Source: Mesorhizobium qingshengii
Lineage (GTDB): Bacteria > Pseudomonadota > Alphaproteobacteria > Rhizobiales > Rhizobiaceae
Length of the DNA stretch: 64,000 nucleotides
Reading direction: 5' to 3'
Assembly: GCF_027563465.1 (NCBI RefSeq)
Contig: NZ_JAPFQA010000007.1
Location: 186,001-250,000, forward strand
Shown one piece after another: positions 1 to 8,248 of the stretch. The notes below the pieces were generated by a model. The model saw only the letters and a program-made list of their open reading frames with translations, made no database searches and had not been told where the DNA came from. Position numbers and translations under genes: made by a program. Every line of letters begins with the position of its first letter. Position 1 is the stretch's first letter.

Positions 1-1254
1 GAGCATGCCGTCGGCCTCCAGCGTGGTTCGGCCGGGCAAGGTCGCGGCGAGCGATTTCACCGACCAGCCGCCATCGGTCGGCTCGGCGGAAAGATGCACG
101 TCGCGCACCGTGGTGTCGCCGGCCACCACCGCCGGCAGCTTGACCTCGACAGTGCCGGGTATGGTCGGCTTCGGCAGGTCGAGCAACGCTTGCTCCAGTC
201 CGGCGATGCGCTGATCCAATGTCAGCCCGGCGCCGGCCTCGGCCCCCACCGCCTCGTCGAACTGCACCTGTGCGCCACTGGCCTCGATGGCGAAGCTCGG
301 CTTCAGCCCGAGATCGACAGAAGCCTTGCCATCGGCGGTGTAGGGATTGTCCAGCGGTCCCGTCTCGAAACGGAATTCATCGACGCCGAGCTTCTGGTGG
401 TCGAGCGAGAACTTGCCGTTCAGCCTAAAGCCCGGATCAGGCTTGCCGGCGCTGACCTTTACCGTCTCGCCATCGGTACCGCGCAGCTCCGCGCTGTTCC
501 TGTCGGCGCTGTTCTTGTCGGTGCCGGAGATTTTGAACTGGCCGGAATAGACGGCGGCACCGTTGACGATGCCGGCATTGCCGTCGGTCTCGATGACCAG
601 CGGATAGGCATCGGGATCGGCCTTAAGCCGCAACCGCATCTGCCCGTTGCCTTCGGCCTTGCCGGTCGACGCGGCGATGCTGGTGCGCAACCCGTCCAGC
701 CGCAGCGTGCCGTCCATGCGCCACGGCCCGGCCAGTGACTTGGCCGAGATGGTCGAATTGATCTCGGACATGAGATGGCTGCGCCCGCCGGCGGCATGGC
801 GCAGTTCGATCTGCCCTTCCGTCACCGTCAGCTTCTCGATCGAGATCTGGTTGAGGTCAAAGGGCGAGGACGGCCGCATCGCCCAGTCGACGGTGCCGTC
901 ATTGGCGATGTCGATGGTCGCTTTCGGCCGCACCAGCCGCATGTCGAAGATCAGCACCTCGCCGCGCAGGAAGGGTGCCAATTCCGCATCCATCGAAAAC
1001 GTCTCGACGGTCATCGCCGGCTGGCCATTCGGGCCGCCGGCGACGGCGACGTTGGAGAAGGTCACCGAGGGGAACGGCAACAGCCGCGCCGTGGCATCCC
1101 CTTGTACGGTCACCTTGCGGCCGAGAATGGCGCTCGCCTCGCGCTCGAACTCGGCGCGATAGCCGGTCCAGTCGACAAAATACGGCCCCACCAGCGCCGC
1201 ACACAGCACCAGCACGAACAGGCCACCAAAGATCACGAACAGGCGTGCGAGCAT
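1..1254 (-). CDS. AsmA family protein, C-terminal part missing (runs off left edge)
   Basis: The reverse strand is open for 418 codons from an ATG at 1254 to the window edge. The N terminus starts MLARLFVIFGG and carries one hydrophobic anchor (about residues 4-24), followed by YFVDWTGYRAEFE and ILGRKVTVQGDA. This layout, a single N-terminal transmembrane segment followed by a periplasmic beta-rich region, is typical of AsmA/TamB-like proteins linked to envelope lipid transport and outer-membrane assembly. The rest is a low-complexity, beta-strand-like sequence with many Gly/Asp residues. A DyP peroxidase starts divergently 133 bases away. The family call is firm; the exact AsmA subtype cannot be fixed because the C terminus lies outside. 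Confidence 0.85.
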   Translation of the reverse strand, partial: MLARLFVIFGGLFVLVLCAALVGPYFVDWTGYRAEFEREASAILGRKVTVQGDATARLLPFPSVTFSNVAVAGGPNGQPAMTVETFSMDAELAPFLRGEVLIFDMRLVRPKATIDIANDGTVDWAMRPSSPFDLNQISIEKLTVTEGQIELRHAAGGRSHLMSEINSTISAKSLAGPWRMDGTLRLDGLRTSIAASTGKAEGNGQMRLRLKADPDAYPLVIETDGNAGIVNGAAVYSGQFKISGTDKNSADRNSAELRGTDGETVKVSAGKPDPGFRLNGKFSLDHQKLGVDEFRFETGPLDNPYTADGKASVDLGLKPSFAIEASGAQVQFDEAVGAEAGAGLTLDQRIAGLEQALLDLPKPTIPGTVEVKLPAVVAGDTTVRDVHLSAEPTDGGWSVKSLAATLPGRTTLEADGML

Positions 1255-1387
1255 CAGCTCCGAACGGGTTGATTGAAATTCAGCCGCACTCTACCCGCAT
1301 CCGCGTGTCGATAAAGAGGCAATTCATCCGCTGTTGCGTCATCCCTGGTGATCTGAAACAAATCCAGGAAAATGCGGAGAATTTCGG

Positions 1388-2371
1388 ATGTCGGGCAAGA
1401 ATTGGGACCGGGTGCCGATCGATGCGCAGAGCGTCGACGCGCCGCTGTCGCTATCGGCGGTCTTTCTGGTTGTCACCGTCGCCAGCGAACGGAATGCTCT
1501 CGCCAGGGTCGCCTCGGTGCTTGGCGGGCTTGACGATCTCGTCAAGACTGTCGGGTTCCGCGATCTTTCCGGCCGGCTGTCGTGCATTGCCGGCATCGGC
1601 CGCGACTTCTGGGATCGTCTCTCTTCCGGCCGGCGACCCCTGGAGCTGAAGCCGTTCGTGCCGATCAAGGGAGCGGTTCATTCGGCCCCGTCGACAGCGG
1701 GCGACCTTCTCTTCCACATCCGCTCCGAACGTCCCGACATGTGTTTCGAGTTCGAGCGCATTCTGCTCGACAACCTCGGGGACGCCGTGACGGTCGTCGA
1801 CGAAGTCTCGGGCTTTCGCTATTTCGATGCCCGCGACCTGCTCGGCTTTGTCGACGGCACCGCCAACCCGACCGGCCTCGACCTGCCCGCCTCGGCGCTC
1901 GTCGGCGACGAGGATGCCGACTTCGCCGGCGGCAGCTATGTCGTAGTCCAGAAATATCTGCACGATCTCGCTGCCTGGGCGCGCATTCCAACGCCACTGC
2001 AGGAGGTGATCATCGGCCGCACCAAGATCGACAACATCGAAATTGACGATGACGACGCCCCGCGCAAATCGCACAAGTCGCTGGCCACCATCGTCGATGC
2101 CGACGGCAATGAATACGACATTTTGCGAGACAACATGCCGTTCGGGCGGCCGGGGCAACGCGAATTCGGCACCTACTTCATCGGCTATAGCAGGTATCTT
2201 TGGGTCATCGAGAAGATGCTGCAGCGCATGTATGTCGGCGACCCGCCGGGAGCCTACGACCGGCTGCTCGACGTCTCGACACCGCAGACCGGCACGACAT
2301 TCTTCGCGCCGACCCGCCCGCTGCTGCAAGCCCTTGTCGAGGGCGTGCAGCAGCTTCCCGCCGCACGGTAG
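1388..2371 (+). CDS. DyP-type heme peroxidase (YfeX-like)
   Basis: The 327-residue protein matches dye-decolorizing peroxidases. The signature GFVDGTANP lies near residues 152-160, with its Asp the expected distal acid. The segment IGRTKIDNIEID followed by SHKSL places the proximal heme-ligand His near residue 229. The C-terminal half has FGTYFIGYSRYLWVIEKML, as in the YfeX branch. No signal peptide is visible, so it is probably cytoplasmic. DyP peroxidases are common encapsulin cargo, but this one ends GVQQLPAAR without an obvious cargo-loading tail and no shell gene is nearby. A GGAGA ribosome site precedes the ATG. Oxidation of organic substrates with H2O2 is known for the family; the physiological substrate is unknown. 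Confidence 0.93.
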   Translation: MSGKNWDRVPIDAQSVDAPLSLSAVFLVVTVASERNALARVASVLGGLDDLVKTVGFRDLSGRLSCIAGIGRDFWDRLSSGRRPLELKPFVPIKGAVHSAPSTAGDLLFHIRSERPDMCFEFERILLDNLGDAVTVVDEVSGFRYFDARDLLGFVDGTANPTGLDLPASALVGDEDADFAGGSYVVVQKYLHDLAAWARIPTPLQEVIIGRTKIDNIEIDDDDAPRKSHKSLATIVDADGNEYDILRDNMPFGRPGQREFGTYFIGYSRYLWVIEKMLQRMYVGDPPGAYDRLLDVSTPQTGTTFFAPTRPLLQALVEGVQQLPAAR

Positions 2372-2404
2372 GGCGACGGCATGACGGCCACAATTTGCAC
2401 GACC

Positions 2405-2926
2405 TCAGCGTGCGTCGCGCTTCGCTTGCGACACCTTGCCCGCCTTGCGCTGCCGGCCGAGTTCCGCCGGCCGGACCAGCTTCGGCGCCCGCTCGTTGGC
2501 AACGGCTCGCATGCCCTTGTGAGCCGTGCGCGAATTGTGTGCGGGACCGTCCGCCGACGCGCCTTGCTTCATGGCCAGCGCCTTGCGTGCATTCCCGACC
2601 AGCGAAATGCGAGCCGCCAGTTGGCGCCGCCGTTCGGCCTCGCCGTTCAGCCGCCGCATCGCGGTCGCAAGCACCGCCAGCTTCACCTGCGAGCCGCCAT
2701 CGGCCTTTGACGGCGTGGCGCCTTTCGGCGCGCCCTTGCCGCGTATTTCACGCCTGCGGCGGTGCGCTTCGGCCTGTGCCTTGTCGCGTCGCTCGCGCAA
2801 CAGCTTGACCAGTCCGGAAAGGTCGGCGTCGGAAAGCTCCTGCACCGCCGGATGGTGCGATTTCTCCACCAGGTCCTTTTCATCGGTGCTGAGCGCGCGC
2901 GCTTCTTCCTTGCGCGAAATCGCCAT
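2405..2926 (-). CDS. Conserved hypothetical protein, basic
   Basis: The 173-residue protein has a strong GAGGAGG ribosome site before its ATG. The N-terminal part (ARALSTDEKDLVEKSHHPAV, then LSDADLSGLVKLLRERRDKA) looks alpha-helical. The remainder is rich in Arg, Lys and Ala with little hydrophobic core. It resembles short conserved hypothetical proteins of rhizobia, but I know of no function. The strongly basic C-terminal two thirds (RRRREIRGKGAPK, GRQRKAGKVSQAKR) would suit nucleic-acid binding; that is inference only. It is convergent with the DyP gene, with 33 bases between the stop codons. Confidence 0.75.
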   Translation of the reverse strand: MAISRKEEARALSTDEKDLVEKSHHPAVQELSDADLSGLVKLLRERRDKAQAEAHRRRREIRGKGAPKGATPSKADGGSQVKLAVLATAMRRLNGEAERRRQLAARISLVGNARKALAMKQGASADGPAHNSRTAHKGMRAVANERAPKLVRPAELGRQRKAGKVSQAKRDAR

Positions 2927-3032
2927 GACAGTCCTCCTCAGTTGGCGCGCCTGTCTGTTTCAGGCCTCGCTGCCGACCGAGTCTCGGCTCGAATGGCGGC
3001 ACGGTCAAGACGAGCCGTCTGCGAACCTGACG

Positions 3033-4457
3033 TCACAGACTGGCCTGGTTTCCAGGCAGTATCTTGCCAGGGTTCATGATGTTCTGCGGATCGAGCGCTT
3101 GCTTGATCGTGCGCATGATATCGACGCCGTGGCCGAGTTCATGGCGCATGAAGCCGATCTTGCCCTGGCCGATGCCGTGCTCGCCGGTGCAGGTGCCGTC
3201 CATGCCGATCGCCCGCATGTTCAGCCGCGCGACGAATTTCTCCGACAGCGCGATCTCCTTCGGATCGTTCACATCCATCAGCACCAGCACATGAAAATTG
3301 CCGTCGCCGGCATGACCGACGATCGGCGCGATCAAGCCCATCTCGGCGATGTCGGCTTCGGTCTCGGTGACGCATTCGGCAAAGCGCGAGATCGGCACGC
3401 AGACATCGGTCGACAGGCCCTTGGCGCCCGGCCGCAGCGTCAGCGAAGACCAGTAGGCATCGTGCCTGGCCTTCCACAGTTTTGTCCGTTCCTCGGCAAC
3501 GCTGGTCCACAGGAATGGCCCGCCGCCATTCTCTTCGGCGATCATGCCGAAGGTCTCGGCCTGCTCGGCAACACCCGCATCGCTGCCATGGAATTCGACG
3601 AACAGGCACGGGCTCTCGGGATAGTCGAGTTTCGAATAGTTCTTCATCGCCCGCATCTGCAGCGCGTTGACCAGTTCGATGCGCGCCACCGGAACGCCCA
3701 TCTGGATCGTCGCGATGACCGCGTTGCAAGCGGCCTCGACGCTCGGAAACGGACAAACGCCGCCGGAGATCGCCTGCGGGATGCCTTGCAGCTTCAGTGT
3801 CAGCGACGTGATGATGCCGAGCGTGCCTTCCGAGCCGATCAGCAGTCGCGTCAAATCGTAGCCGGCCGAGCTCTTTTTCGCGCGCTTGCCGGTCGTCACC
3901 GTCTCGCCATCGGCCATGACGGCCGTCAGCGACAGCACATTCTCGCGCATCGTGCCGTAGCGCACCGCATTGGTGCCGGACGCCCGTGTCGCCGCCATGC
4001 CGCCGAGCGAGGCATTGGCGCCGGGGTCGATCGGAAAGAACAGGCCGGTGTCGCGCAGATGCCGGTTCAGGTCCTCGCGGGTGACACCGGGTTCGACCGT
4101 GCAGTCGAGATCCTGCGGATTGACCGCGAGGATACGGTGCATGCGCGAGGTGTCGACCGATATGCCCCCGCCGGGTGCGTTGGTGTGACCTTCGAGCGAG
4201 GAGCCGACGCCGAAGGCGATCACCGGCACGCGGTGCGCGGCGCAGGCGCGCACGATCTCCTGCACCTCGGCCGTCGTTTCCGGGAAGGCGACGCCGTCGG
4301 GCGCCTGCGTCGGGATATAGGTGGTGGTGTGCGCGTGCTGGGAGCGGATGGCCTCGCCGGTCTGGAAGCGCTCGCCCAGCCGCTGCTTGAGGATCCCGAG
4401 CACCGCCGCGATGCCTTCCTCGTTGCGTTCGACCGGATTGAGGTCGCTCAGAGCCAT
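3033..4457 (-). CDS. FAD-binding oxidoreductase, D-lactate dehydrogenase (cytochrome)/GlcD type
   Basis: The 474-residue protein has the two-domain structure of the vanillyl-alcohol-oxidase superfamily. The FAD domain shows IAFGVGSSLEGHTNAPGGG, then DPGANASLGGMAATRASGTN and GSEGTLGIITSLTLKL. The C-terminal cap has VGHAGDGNFHVL and GTCTGEHGIGQGK, whose His and Glu residues bind metal/substrate in D-lactate and glycolate dehydrogenases. It should oxidise a D-2-hydroxy acid, probably D-lactate, and pass electrons to the respiratory chain. A longer open frame begins at 4487, but the ATG at 4457 (MALSDLNPVERN) matches the usual N terminus. The gene stands alone; glycolate dehydrogenase would need GlcE/GlcF partners, which are absent here. 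Confidence 0.9.
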   Translation of the reverse strand: MALSDLNPVERNEEGIAAVLGILKQRLGERFQTGEAIRSQHAHTTTYIPTQAPDGVAFPETTAEVQEIVRACAAHRVPVIAFGVGSSLEGHTNAPGGGISVDTSRMHRILAVNPQDLDCTVEPGVTREDLNRHLRDTGLFFPIDPGANASLGGMAATRASGTNAVRYGTMRENVLSLTAVMADGETVTTGKRAKKSSAGYDLTRLLIGSEGTLGIITSLTLKLQGIPQAISGGVCPFPSVEAACNAVIATIQMGVPVARIELVNALQMRAMKNYSKLDYPESPCLFVEFHGSDAGVAEQAETFGMIAEENGGGPFLWTSVAEERTKLWKARHDAYWSSLTLRPGAKGLSTDVCVPISRFAECVTETEADIAEMGLIAPIVGHAGDGNFHVLVLMDVNDPKEIALSEKFVARLNMRAIGMDGTCTGEHGIGQGKIGFMRHELGHGVDIMRTIKQALDPQNIMNPGKILPGNQASL

Positions 4458-4516
4458 GAATTCCTCCGCGAATGGACCAGTGTCCACGCTTGTTATGCAG
4501 CTATGGATGATGCCTA

Positions 4517-4564
4517 ACGCAATTCCAGGAAAAGTGTGAAGCAGATTCCGGTCCGGAATTGCGT
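4517..4564. repeat. 48-bp palindromic intergenic repeat, ACGCAATTCC family
   Basis: Perfect 10-base terminal inverted repeats, ACGCAATTCC and GGAATTGCGT, enclose an imperfectly paired core containing GGAAAAGTGTGAAGC. An inverted copy with the same core lies at 36951-36996. Short palindromes like this are scattered between genes in Mesorhizobium chromosomes; as RNA they would fold into a hairpin. Confidence 0.8.
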
Positions 4565-4623
4565 CAAAACAAAGAGACCCTCATCGGCCACGCCGTGTGC
4601 AGCACCAGAACAAGGAAGTTTCG

Positions 4624-5109
4624 ATGTCCATCCCCGCCCCGTTCGTTTCCAAGCCCATGGACATCGAGAAGGACTGGATCGATTACAACGGCCATCTCAA
4701 CATGGCCTATTACAACGTGCTGTTCGACCGCTGCTCGGACGAGGCCTTCGAGGCGATGGGCATGGGGCTGGACTATGTGAGACAGCGGCGGCTGACCATC
4801 TACACGGCCGAAGTCCATGTCTGTTATGTGCAGGAACTGCATCTCGACCACAAGGTCACCGTCTCCTTCCAGCTCATCGACCACGACGACAAGCGGCTGC
4901 GGGCCTACCAGGAAATCCGCCATGTCGACGGCTGGCTCGCCGCCACCTCCGAAACGCTGTCGCTGCATGTCGACATGTCCGGGCCGAAGGTGGCGCCCTT
5001 CCCCGCCGATGTGCTGGCCAAGGTCGAAGCCATGCGCGCCGCCCATTCGGTGCTGCCAATGCCGGAGCGCGCCGGCCGTTCGATCGGGATTCGTCGCAAG
5101 ACCGCTTGA
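4624..5109 (+). CDS. Hotdog-fold acyl-CoA thioesterase (4HBT-like)
   Basis: The 161-residue protein has the hotdog thioesterase pattern: WIDYNGHLNMAYYNVLFD near residues 16-33, with the Asp-Asn-His segment in the active-site position of 4-hydroxybenzoyl-CoA-thioesterase-like enzymes. It continues with TAEVHVCYVQELHLDHKV and the long central strand region. The ATG at 4624 is chosen because AAGGAAG lies 6-7 bases before it; an upstream in-frame ATG at 4597 has no such site. Related rhizobial proteins include betainyl-CoA thioesterases of carnitine breakdown, but no other carnitine gene is adjacent, so the substrate is left open. Confidence 0.85.
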   Translation: MSIPAPFVSKPMDIEKDWIDYNGHLNMAYYNVLFDRCSDEAFEAMGMGLDYVRQRRLTIYTAEVHVCYVQELHLDHKVTVSFQLIDHDDKRLRAYQEIRHVDGWLAATSETLSLHVDMSGPKVAPFPADVLAKVEAMRAAHSVLPMPERAGRSIGIRRKTA

Positions 5110-5254
5110 AGCCATCGACCGACCGCGTTAACCTTACCGGGGTTTTAACGGGAACAAGCCAATTGAGCCGTTGAACGACTCAGCGGAGCGGTCGAAAACG
5201 ATCCGCATGGGTTGCCATACGGGCGGCGGGGCGAAGCCGGTTCGAGGGACGTGC

Positions 5255-5452
5255 ATGAAAACCGACATCAAGGTCGAGGTGGACAGGCTGGCCGCCGATC
5301 CGCGCATCACCGACTATGATTTCTGGCGCTCGCTCAAGAACGTCAACAACGAGATCTTCCACATCGCCAACAACAACGAGCCGATCCCGTTCGACATGAT
5401 CCGCTGGCGCGCCATCCTGAAACAGGCGCGGATGAAGCGCGGCCACGTCTAG
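5255..5452 (+). CDS. Small conserved hypothetical protein (65 aa)
   Basis: The short protein MKTDIKVEVDRLAADPRI... contains ITDYDFWRSLKNVNNEIFHI and ends ILKQARMKRGHV. The open frame extends upstream to 5171, but the ATG at 5255 is preferred because a GAGGGA ribosome site lies about 6 bases before it and the upstream stretch looks non-coding. There is no transmembrane segment. I do not recognise a functional domain. It follows the thioesterase on the same strand after about 145 bases and converges on the Lrp/AsnC gene. Confidence 0.65.
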   Translation: MKTDIKVEVDRLAADPRITDYDFWRSLKNVNNEIFHIANNNEPIPFDMIRWRAILKQARMKRGHV

Positions 5453-5480
5453 CACATTCGTATCGACAAGCCCTTCGTCC

Positions 5481-5960
5481 TCAGACCGGGCGCTTCACCG
5501 CCGCCAGCGGTGAGCGCGCCACCACCGGTGACGACTGGATGATGGCCGTGTTGGTCATCGCATAGGGAATGATGCGGTCGATCACCCGTTCAAGCTCGGC
5601 AACAGAGCCGACATGCGCCAGCGCGATGAAACAGTCCTCGCCGGTCACCCGGTCGCATTGCGCGATCTCCGGCAGCTCGCGGATGATCTCGGCCACGACA
5701 GCCAGTTGCCCCGGCACCGGCCGAATGCGCAGCCATGCCGACACCGGCAGCCCAAGTGCCGCGGGGTTGATCCGAACCGAATAGGCTTCGATGATGCCGC
5801 TTTCCTGCAGCCGCTTGATGCGTTCGGCCACGCTCGGCGCCGACAGGCCGACCGAACGCGCAAGTTCCGCAGTGCTGGTGCGCGCATCCTTCTCCAGCAG
5901 ACGCAGGATCTTCATATCCGCCGCATCGAGGTCGGTTTTTTCGTTCCGAAGGTGTTTCAA
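5481..5960 (-). CDS. Lrp/AsnC family transcriptional regulator
   Basis: An N-terminal winged helix-turn-helix (DLDAADMKILRLLEKDARTS, then LARSVGLSAPSVAERIKRLQ) is followed by a C-terminal RAM/AsnC effector domain with the GEDCFIALAHV segment. Total length is about 159 residues if translation starts at the TTG at 5960, which has AAGGAG six bases upstream. An in-frame ATG at 6011 would add 17 residues but has no near ribosome site. The gene is divergent from the EamA exporter, an arrangement typical of an Lrp-type regulator controlling amino-acid export. The regulatory link is inferred from position. Confidence 0.9.
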   Translation of the reverse strand: MKHLRNEKTDLDAADMKILRLLEKDARTSTAELARSVGLSAPSVAERIKRLQESGIIEAYSVRINPAALGLPVSAWLRIRPVPGQLAVVAEIIRELPEIAQCDRVTGEDCFIALAHVGSVAELERVIDRIIPYAMTNTAIIQSSPVVARSPLAAVKRPV

Positions 5961-6049
5961 GGAAAACTCCTTGCTTTCAGGAGAAAGATGACCATTTAAA
6001 CCAATCATCATCCATATAAGTCGGAAGATTCACCTGCGATACTGATCCG

Positions 6050-6958
6050 ATGGATGATCAAACGCAAGCTCCTCCGGCAGGCCCTGCCCTTGCCGGCCTT
6101 GCCCTCGGCAGGCTGGCGACAAAACTGCCGCCGCATGTCTGGTTCGGTATCAGCGCCATCTTCCATTATCTCGGGCCGGCATTCGCCGTGCTGCTTTTCC
6201 AGCATGTCGGCGTGCTCGGCATGGCATGGCTGCGCATCGCCACCGCCGCCCTGATCTTCACGCCGCTGACCAGCCCATGGCAAACCTTCGCCCGCGCCGA
6301 TCGCCCAACGCGGCTGTTGTTGCTGGCCTTCGGCGCCTGTCTGGCGGTGATGAACTGTTCGTTCTACCTGGCGCTTGACCGCTTGCCGATCTCGCTGGTG
6401 GCGGCAATCGAGTTCGTCGGCACCATCGGCGTTGCACTCATCGGCCTCAGGAGCCTTCGCAATCTCGCCGCCCTGGCCGTTGCCGTCATCGGAACCTTGC
6501 TGCTCATCGACGTCAAATGGTCCGATGATCCCTTCGGGCTGTTCTCGGCCTTCCTCAACGGCGCACTGTTCGTCGGCTATATCGTGCTCGGCCACCGCGT
6601 CGCCCGCTCGGGGGCGGGCGACGGCATCGCCGGCCTTGGCGCGGCGATGGTGGTCGCCTTCCTTGTCGTGCTGCCGATCGGCTTCACTGACGCTCTGCCC
6701 GCCTTTTTCTCACCGCTGCTGTTGCTCGCGGCCATCGGCGTCGGCATATGCTCGTCGGTCATCCCCTACATCTGCGACCAACTCGCCATGTCCCGGCTGC
6801 CGCGTGCAAGCTTTGCCCTGATGCTGTCGCTTTTGCCGGTCACCGCGACACTGATCGGCGTCATCGTGCTCCATCAGATTCCGGGCCTGACCGATTGCCT
6901 CGGCATTGCGCTCGTGGTCGCCGGCGTCGCTTTCCACAAGCCGGCATCCGCCAACTGA
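6050..6958 (+). CDS. EamA/RhtA-like inner-membrane exporter
   Basis: The 302-residue protein has about ten hydrophobic segments in two EamA repeats (roughly residues 30-150 and 170-295). GPAFAVLLFQHVGVLGMAWLR and LAVMNCSFYLALDRLPISLV are typical of the RhtA threonine/homoserine exporter branch, and SVIPYICDQLAMSRLPRASF is the matching segment in the second repeat. The likely role is proton-driven export of amino acids or similar small metabolites. A possible -10 element, TATAAG, lies at 6015-6020. The divergent Lrp-type gene is the obvious candidate regulator. Confidence 0.88.
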   Translation: MDDQTQAPPAGPALAGLALGRLATKLPPHVWFGISAIFHYLGPAFAVLLFQHVGVLGMAWLRIATAALIFTPLTSPWQTFARADRPTRLLLLAFGACLAVMNCSFYLALDRLPISLVAAIEFVGTIGVALIGLRSLRNLAALAVAVIGTLLLIDVKWSDDPFGLFSAFLNGALFVGYIVLGHRVARSGAGDGIAGLGAAMVVAFLVVLPIGFTDALPAFFSPLLLLAAIGVGICSSVIPYICDQLAMSRLPRASFALMLSLLPVTATLIGVIVLHQIPGLTDCLGIALVVAGVAFHKPASAN

Positions 6959-7045
6959 GCGCGATAAATAAAACAATTTCAATTGCTTACAGAAGTCACG
7001 CGCTGGTTCCCCACTACGACTGACTGCGACAACAAGCTCAAGATT

Positions 7046-7070
7046 GAACCAATCGCGCATCTGCGCCGTT
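7046..7070 (+). promoter_or_regulatory. Possible EcfG-type (general stress) promoter
   Basis: GAAC and CGTT are separated by 17 bases, close to the alphaproteobacterial EcfG consensus GGAAC-N16/17-CGTT, with T in place of the first G. The spacing puts transcription about 20 bases before the ATG at 7101. A light-sensing LOV kinase under general-stress control would be consistent with LOV kinases known to feed that response. One mismatch and the short motif make this tentative. Confidence 0.3.
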
Positions 7071-7100
7071 GTCCCCACGAACACGGCTTGGAGTGACAAG

Positions 7101-7220
7101 ATGGACTGGAAACGAACCAGGGAACCCGCCGACGCCTGGCACATGACGGACGATCTTCATGTCGAGCACGGCAAGGGTGACCCTTTCGCGGCAGTATCCG
7201 TGCCACACGCATGTCGATGA
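7101..7220 (+). pseudogene. Displaced N-terminal segment of the LOV histidine kinase (apparent frameshift)
   Basis: An ATG with GGAG seven bases upstream opens a 39-codon frame, MDWKRTREPADAWHMTDDL... reaching GKGDPFAA before it diverges and stops at 7218-7220. In LOV proteins the sequence after GDPFAA normally continues AVRATRM-M-ITDP. Here that continuation (SIRATRMSMIITDP) is present in another frame from about 7190. One missing base near 7188-7193 would join both halves into a single protein of about 382 residues. Either this is a real frameshift, a sequence error, or translation restarts at 7211. Confidence 0.7.
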
Positions 7221-8248
7221 TCATCACCGATCCGCGGCAGCCCGACAACCCGATCGTCTTCGTCAACGACGCCTTCCTGCGTCTGTCCGGCTATGAGCGG
7301 CAAGAGGTGCTGGGCAAGAATTGTCGGTTCCTGCAGGGCCCTAAAACCGACAAGGCGACGGTCGACCAGCTGCGCGAGGCGATCGCCGAGAAGGTCGACG
7401 TCAGCGTCGACATCCTGAACTATCGCAAGGACGGCTCGACCTTCTGGAATGCGCTCTACATCAGCCCGGTCTCGAATGATCGCGGCGAACTCCTGTTCTT
7501 CTTTGCCTCGCAGCTCGACGTCTCGGACCGCAAGCGGTCCGAGCATCGCATCACGGCGGACAAGGATCGTTTCGAAAAGGCTGTGAAGGAGCGCACCAGG
7601 GAACTCGAAGCCGCGCTCGAAGCGCAGACGACGCTGCTGCACGAAGTCGATCATCGGGTGAAGAACAACCTGCAGATGATCTCCTCGCTCATCGTCATGC
7701 AGAGCCGCACCATCAAGGATGCAGCGACCAGGAAATCGCTGGCCACCATGCTGGAGCGCATCGAGGCGTTGAGCACCGTGCATCGCCGGCTGTACCAGTC
7801 GAAGGACGTCAGCAGGTTCGATGTCGCCGATTTTGCCAGGGATCTTGTAACCGACCTGTTGACGGCTTCGGGGCGCTCCGAAATCAAGTCGACGCTTGAT
7901 CTCGAACCGATCGTCATTTCGGCGGAGAAGGCGACCCCCGTTGCCCTGATGGTCAACGAACTCGTCACCAACGCGCTGAAGCATGCCTTCAAGGAAAAGC
8001 CCGACGGCACCACGGCTGGCCGCATTGGCATCAAGATGAGCCAACCCGACGGCCACTTCAACATCGAGGTGTCCGACGACGGTGTCGGCATGGCCGATGC
8101 CAGTGGCGACGCGTCGTTCGGCATGCGGCTGATCAAGTCGCTTGCCCGACAGTTGCATGCCGATATCGAATGGCGCGACGCCGGCCCTGGCACGAAGGTC
8201 GTCATCTCGATGCCGAACGAACCGCAGCAAAAAGGGAATGTGTCATGA
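7211..8248 (+). CDS. LOV-domain sensor histidine kinase (HWE/HisKA_2 type)
   Basis: The open part encodes 345 residues. A LOV/PAS domain fills about residues 1-110, with GKNCRFLQGPKTD carrying the flavin-adduct Cys near residue 38 and the FVNDAFLRLSGY and NYRKDGSTFWN motifs. A coiled-coil linker precedes the dimerisation/phosphorylation box LLHEVDHRVKNNLQMISSL (His near 144-148). The C-terminal ATPase has VNELVTNALKHAF and VSDDGVGM. It should be a blue-light-responsive kinase. Its stop overlaps the start of the response regulator by ATGA, so the two are coupled. The ATG at 7211 lies at the very edge of the LOV fold and lacks a clear ribosome site; the likely original start is at 7101, out of frame. 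Confidence 0.88.
   Translation: MSMIITDPRQPDNPIVFVNDAFLRLSGYERQEVLGKNCRFLQGPKTDKATVDQLREAIAEKVDVSVDILNYRKDGSTFWNALYISPVSNDRGELLFFFASQLDVSDRKRSEHRITADKDRFEKAVKERTRELEAALEAQTTLLHEVDHRVKNNLQMISSLIVMQSRTIKDAATRKSLATMLERIEALSTVHRRLYQSKDVSRFDVADFARDLVTDLLTASGRSEIKSTLDLEPIVISAEKATPVALMVNELVTNALKHAFKEKPDGTTAGRIGIKMSQPDGHFNIEVSDDGVGMADASGDASFGMRLIKSLARQLHADIEWRDAGPGTKVVISMPNEPQQKGNVS

Noticed and set aside
1388..2371. DyP peroxidase as encapsulin cargo working with the EncFtn-like protein
   Set aside because: The two genes are 25 kb apart, no encapsulin gene is in the window and neither protein has a visible targeting tail.
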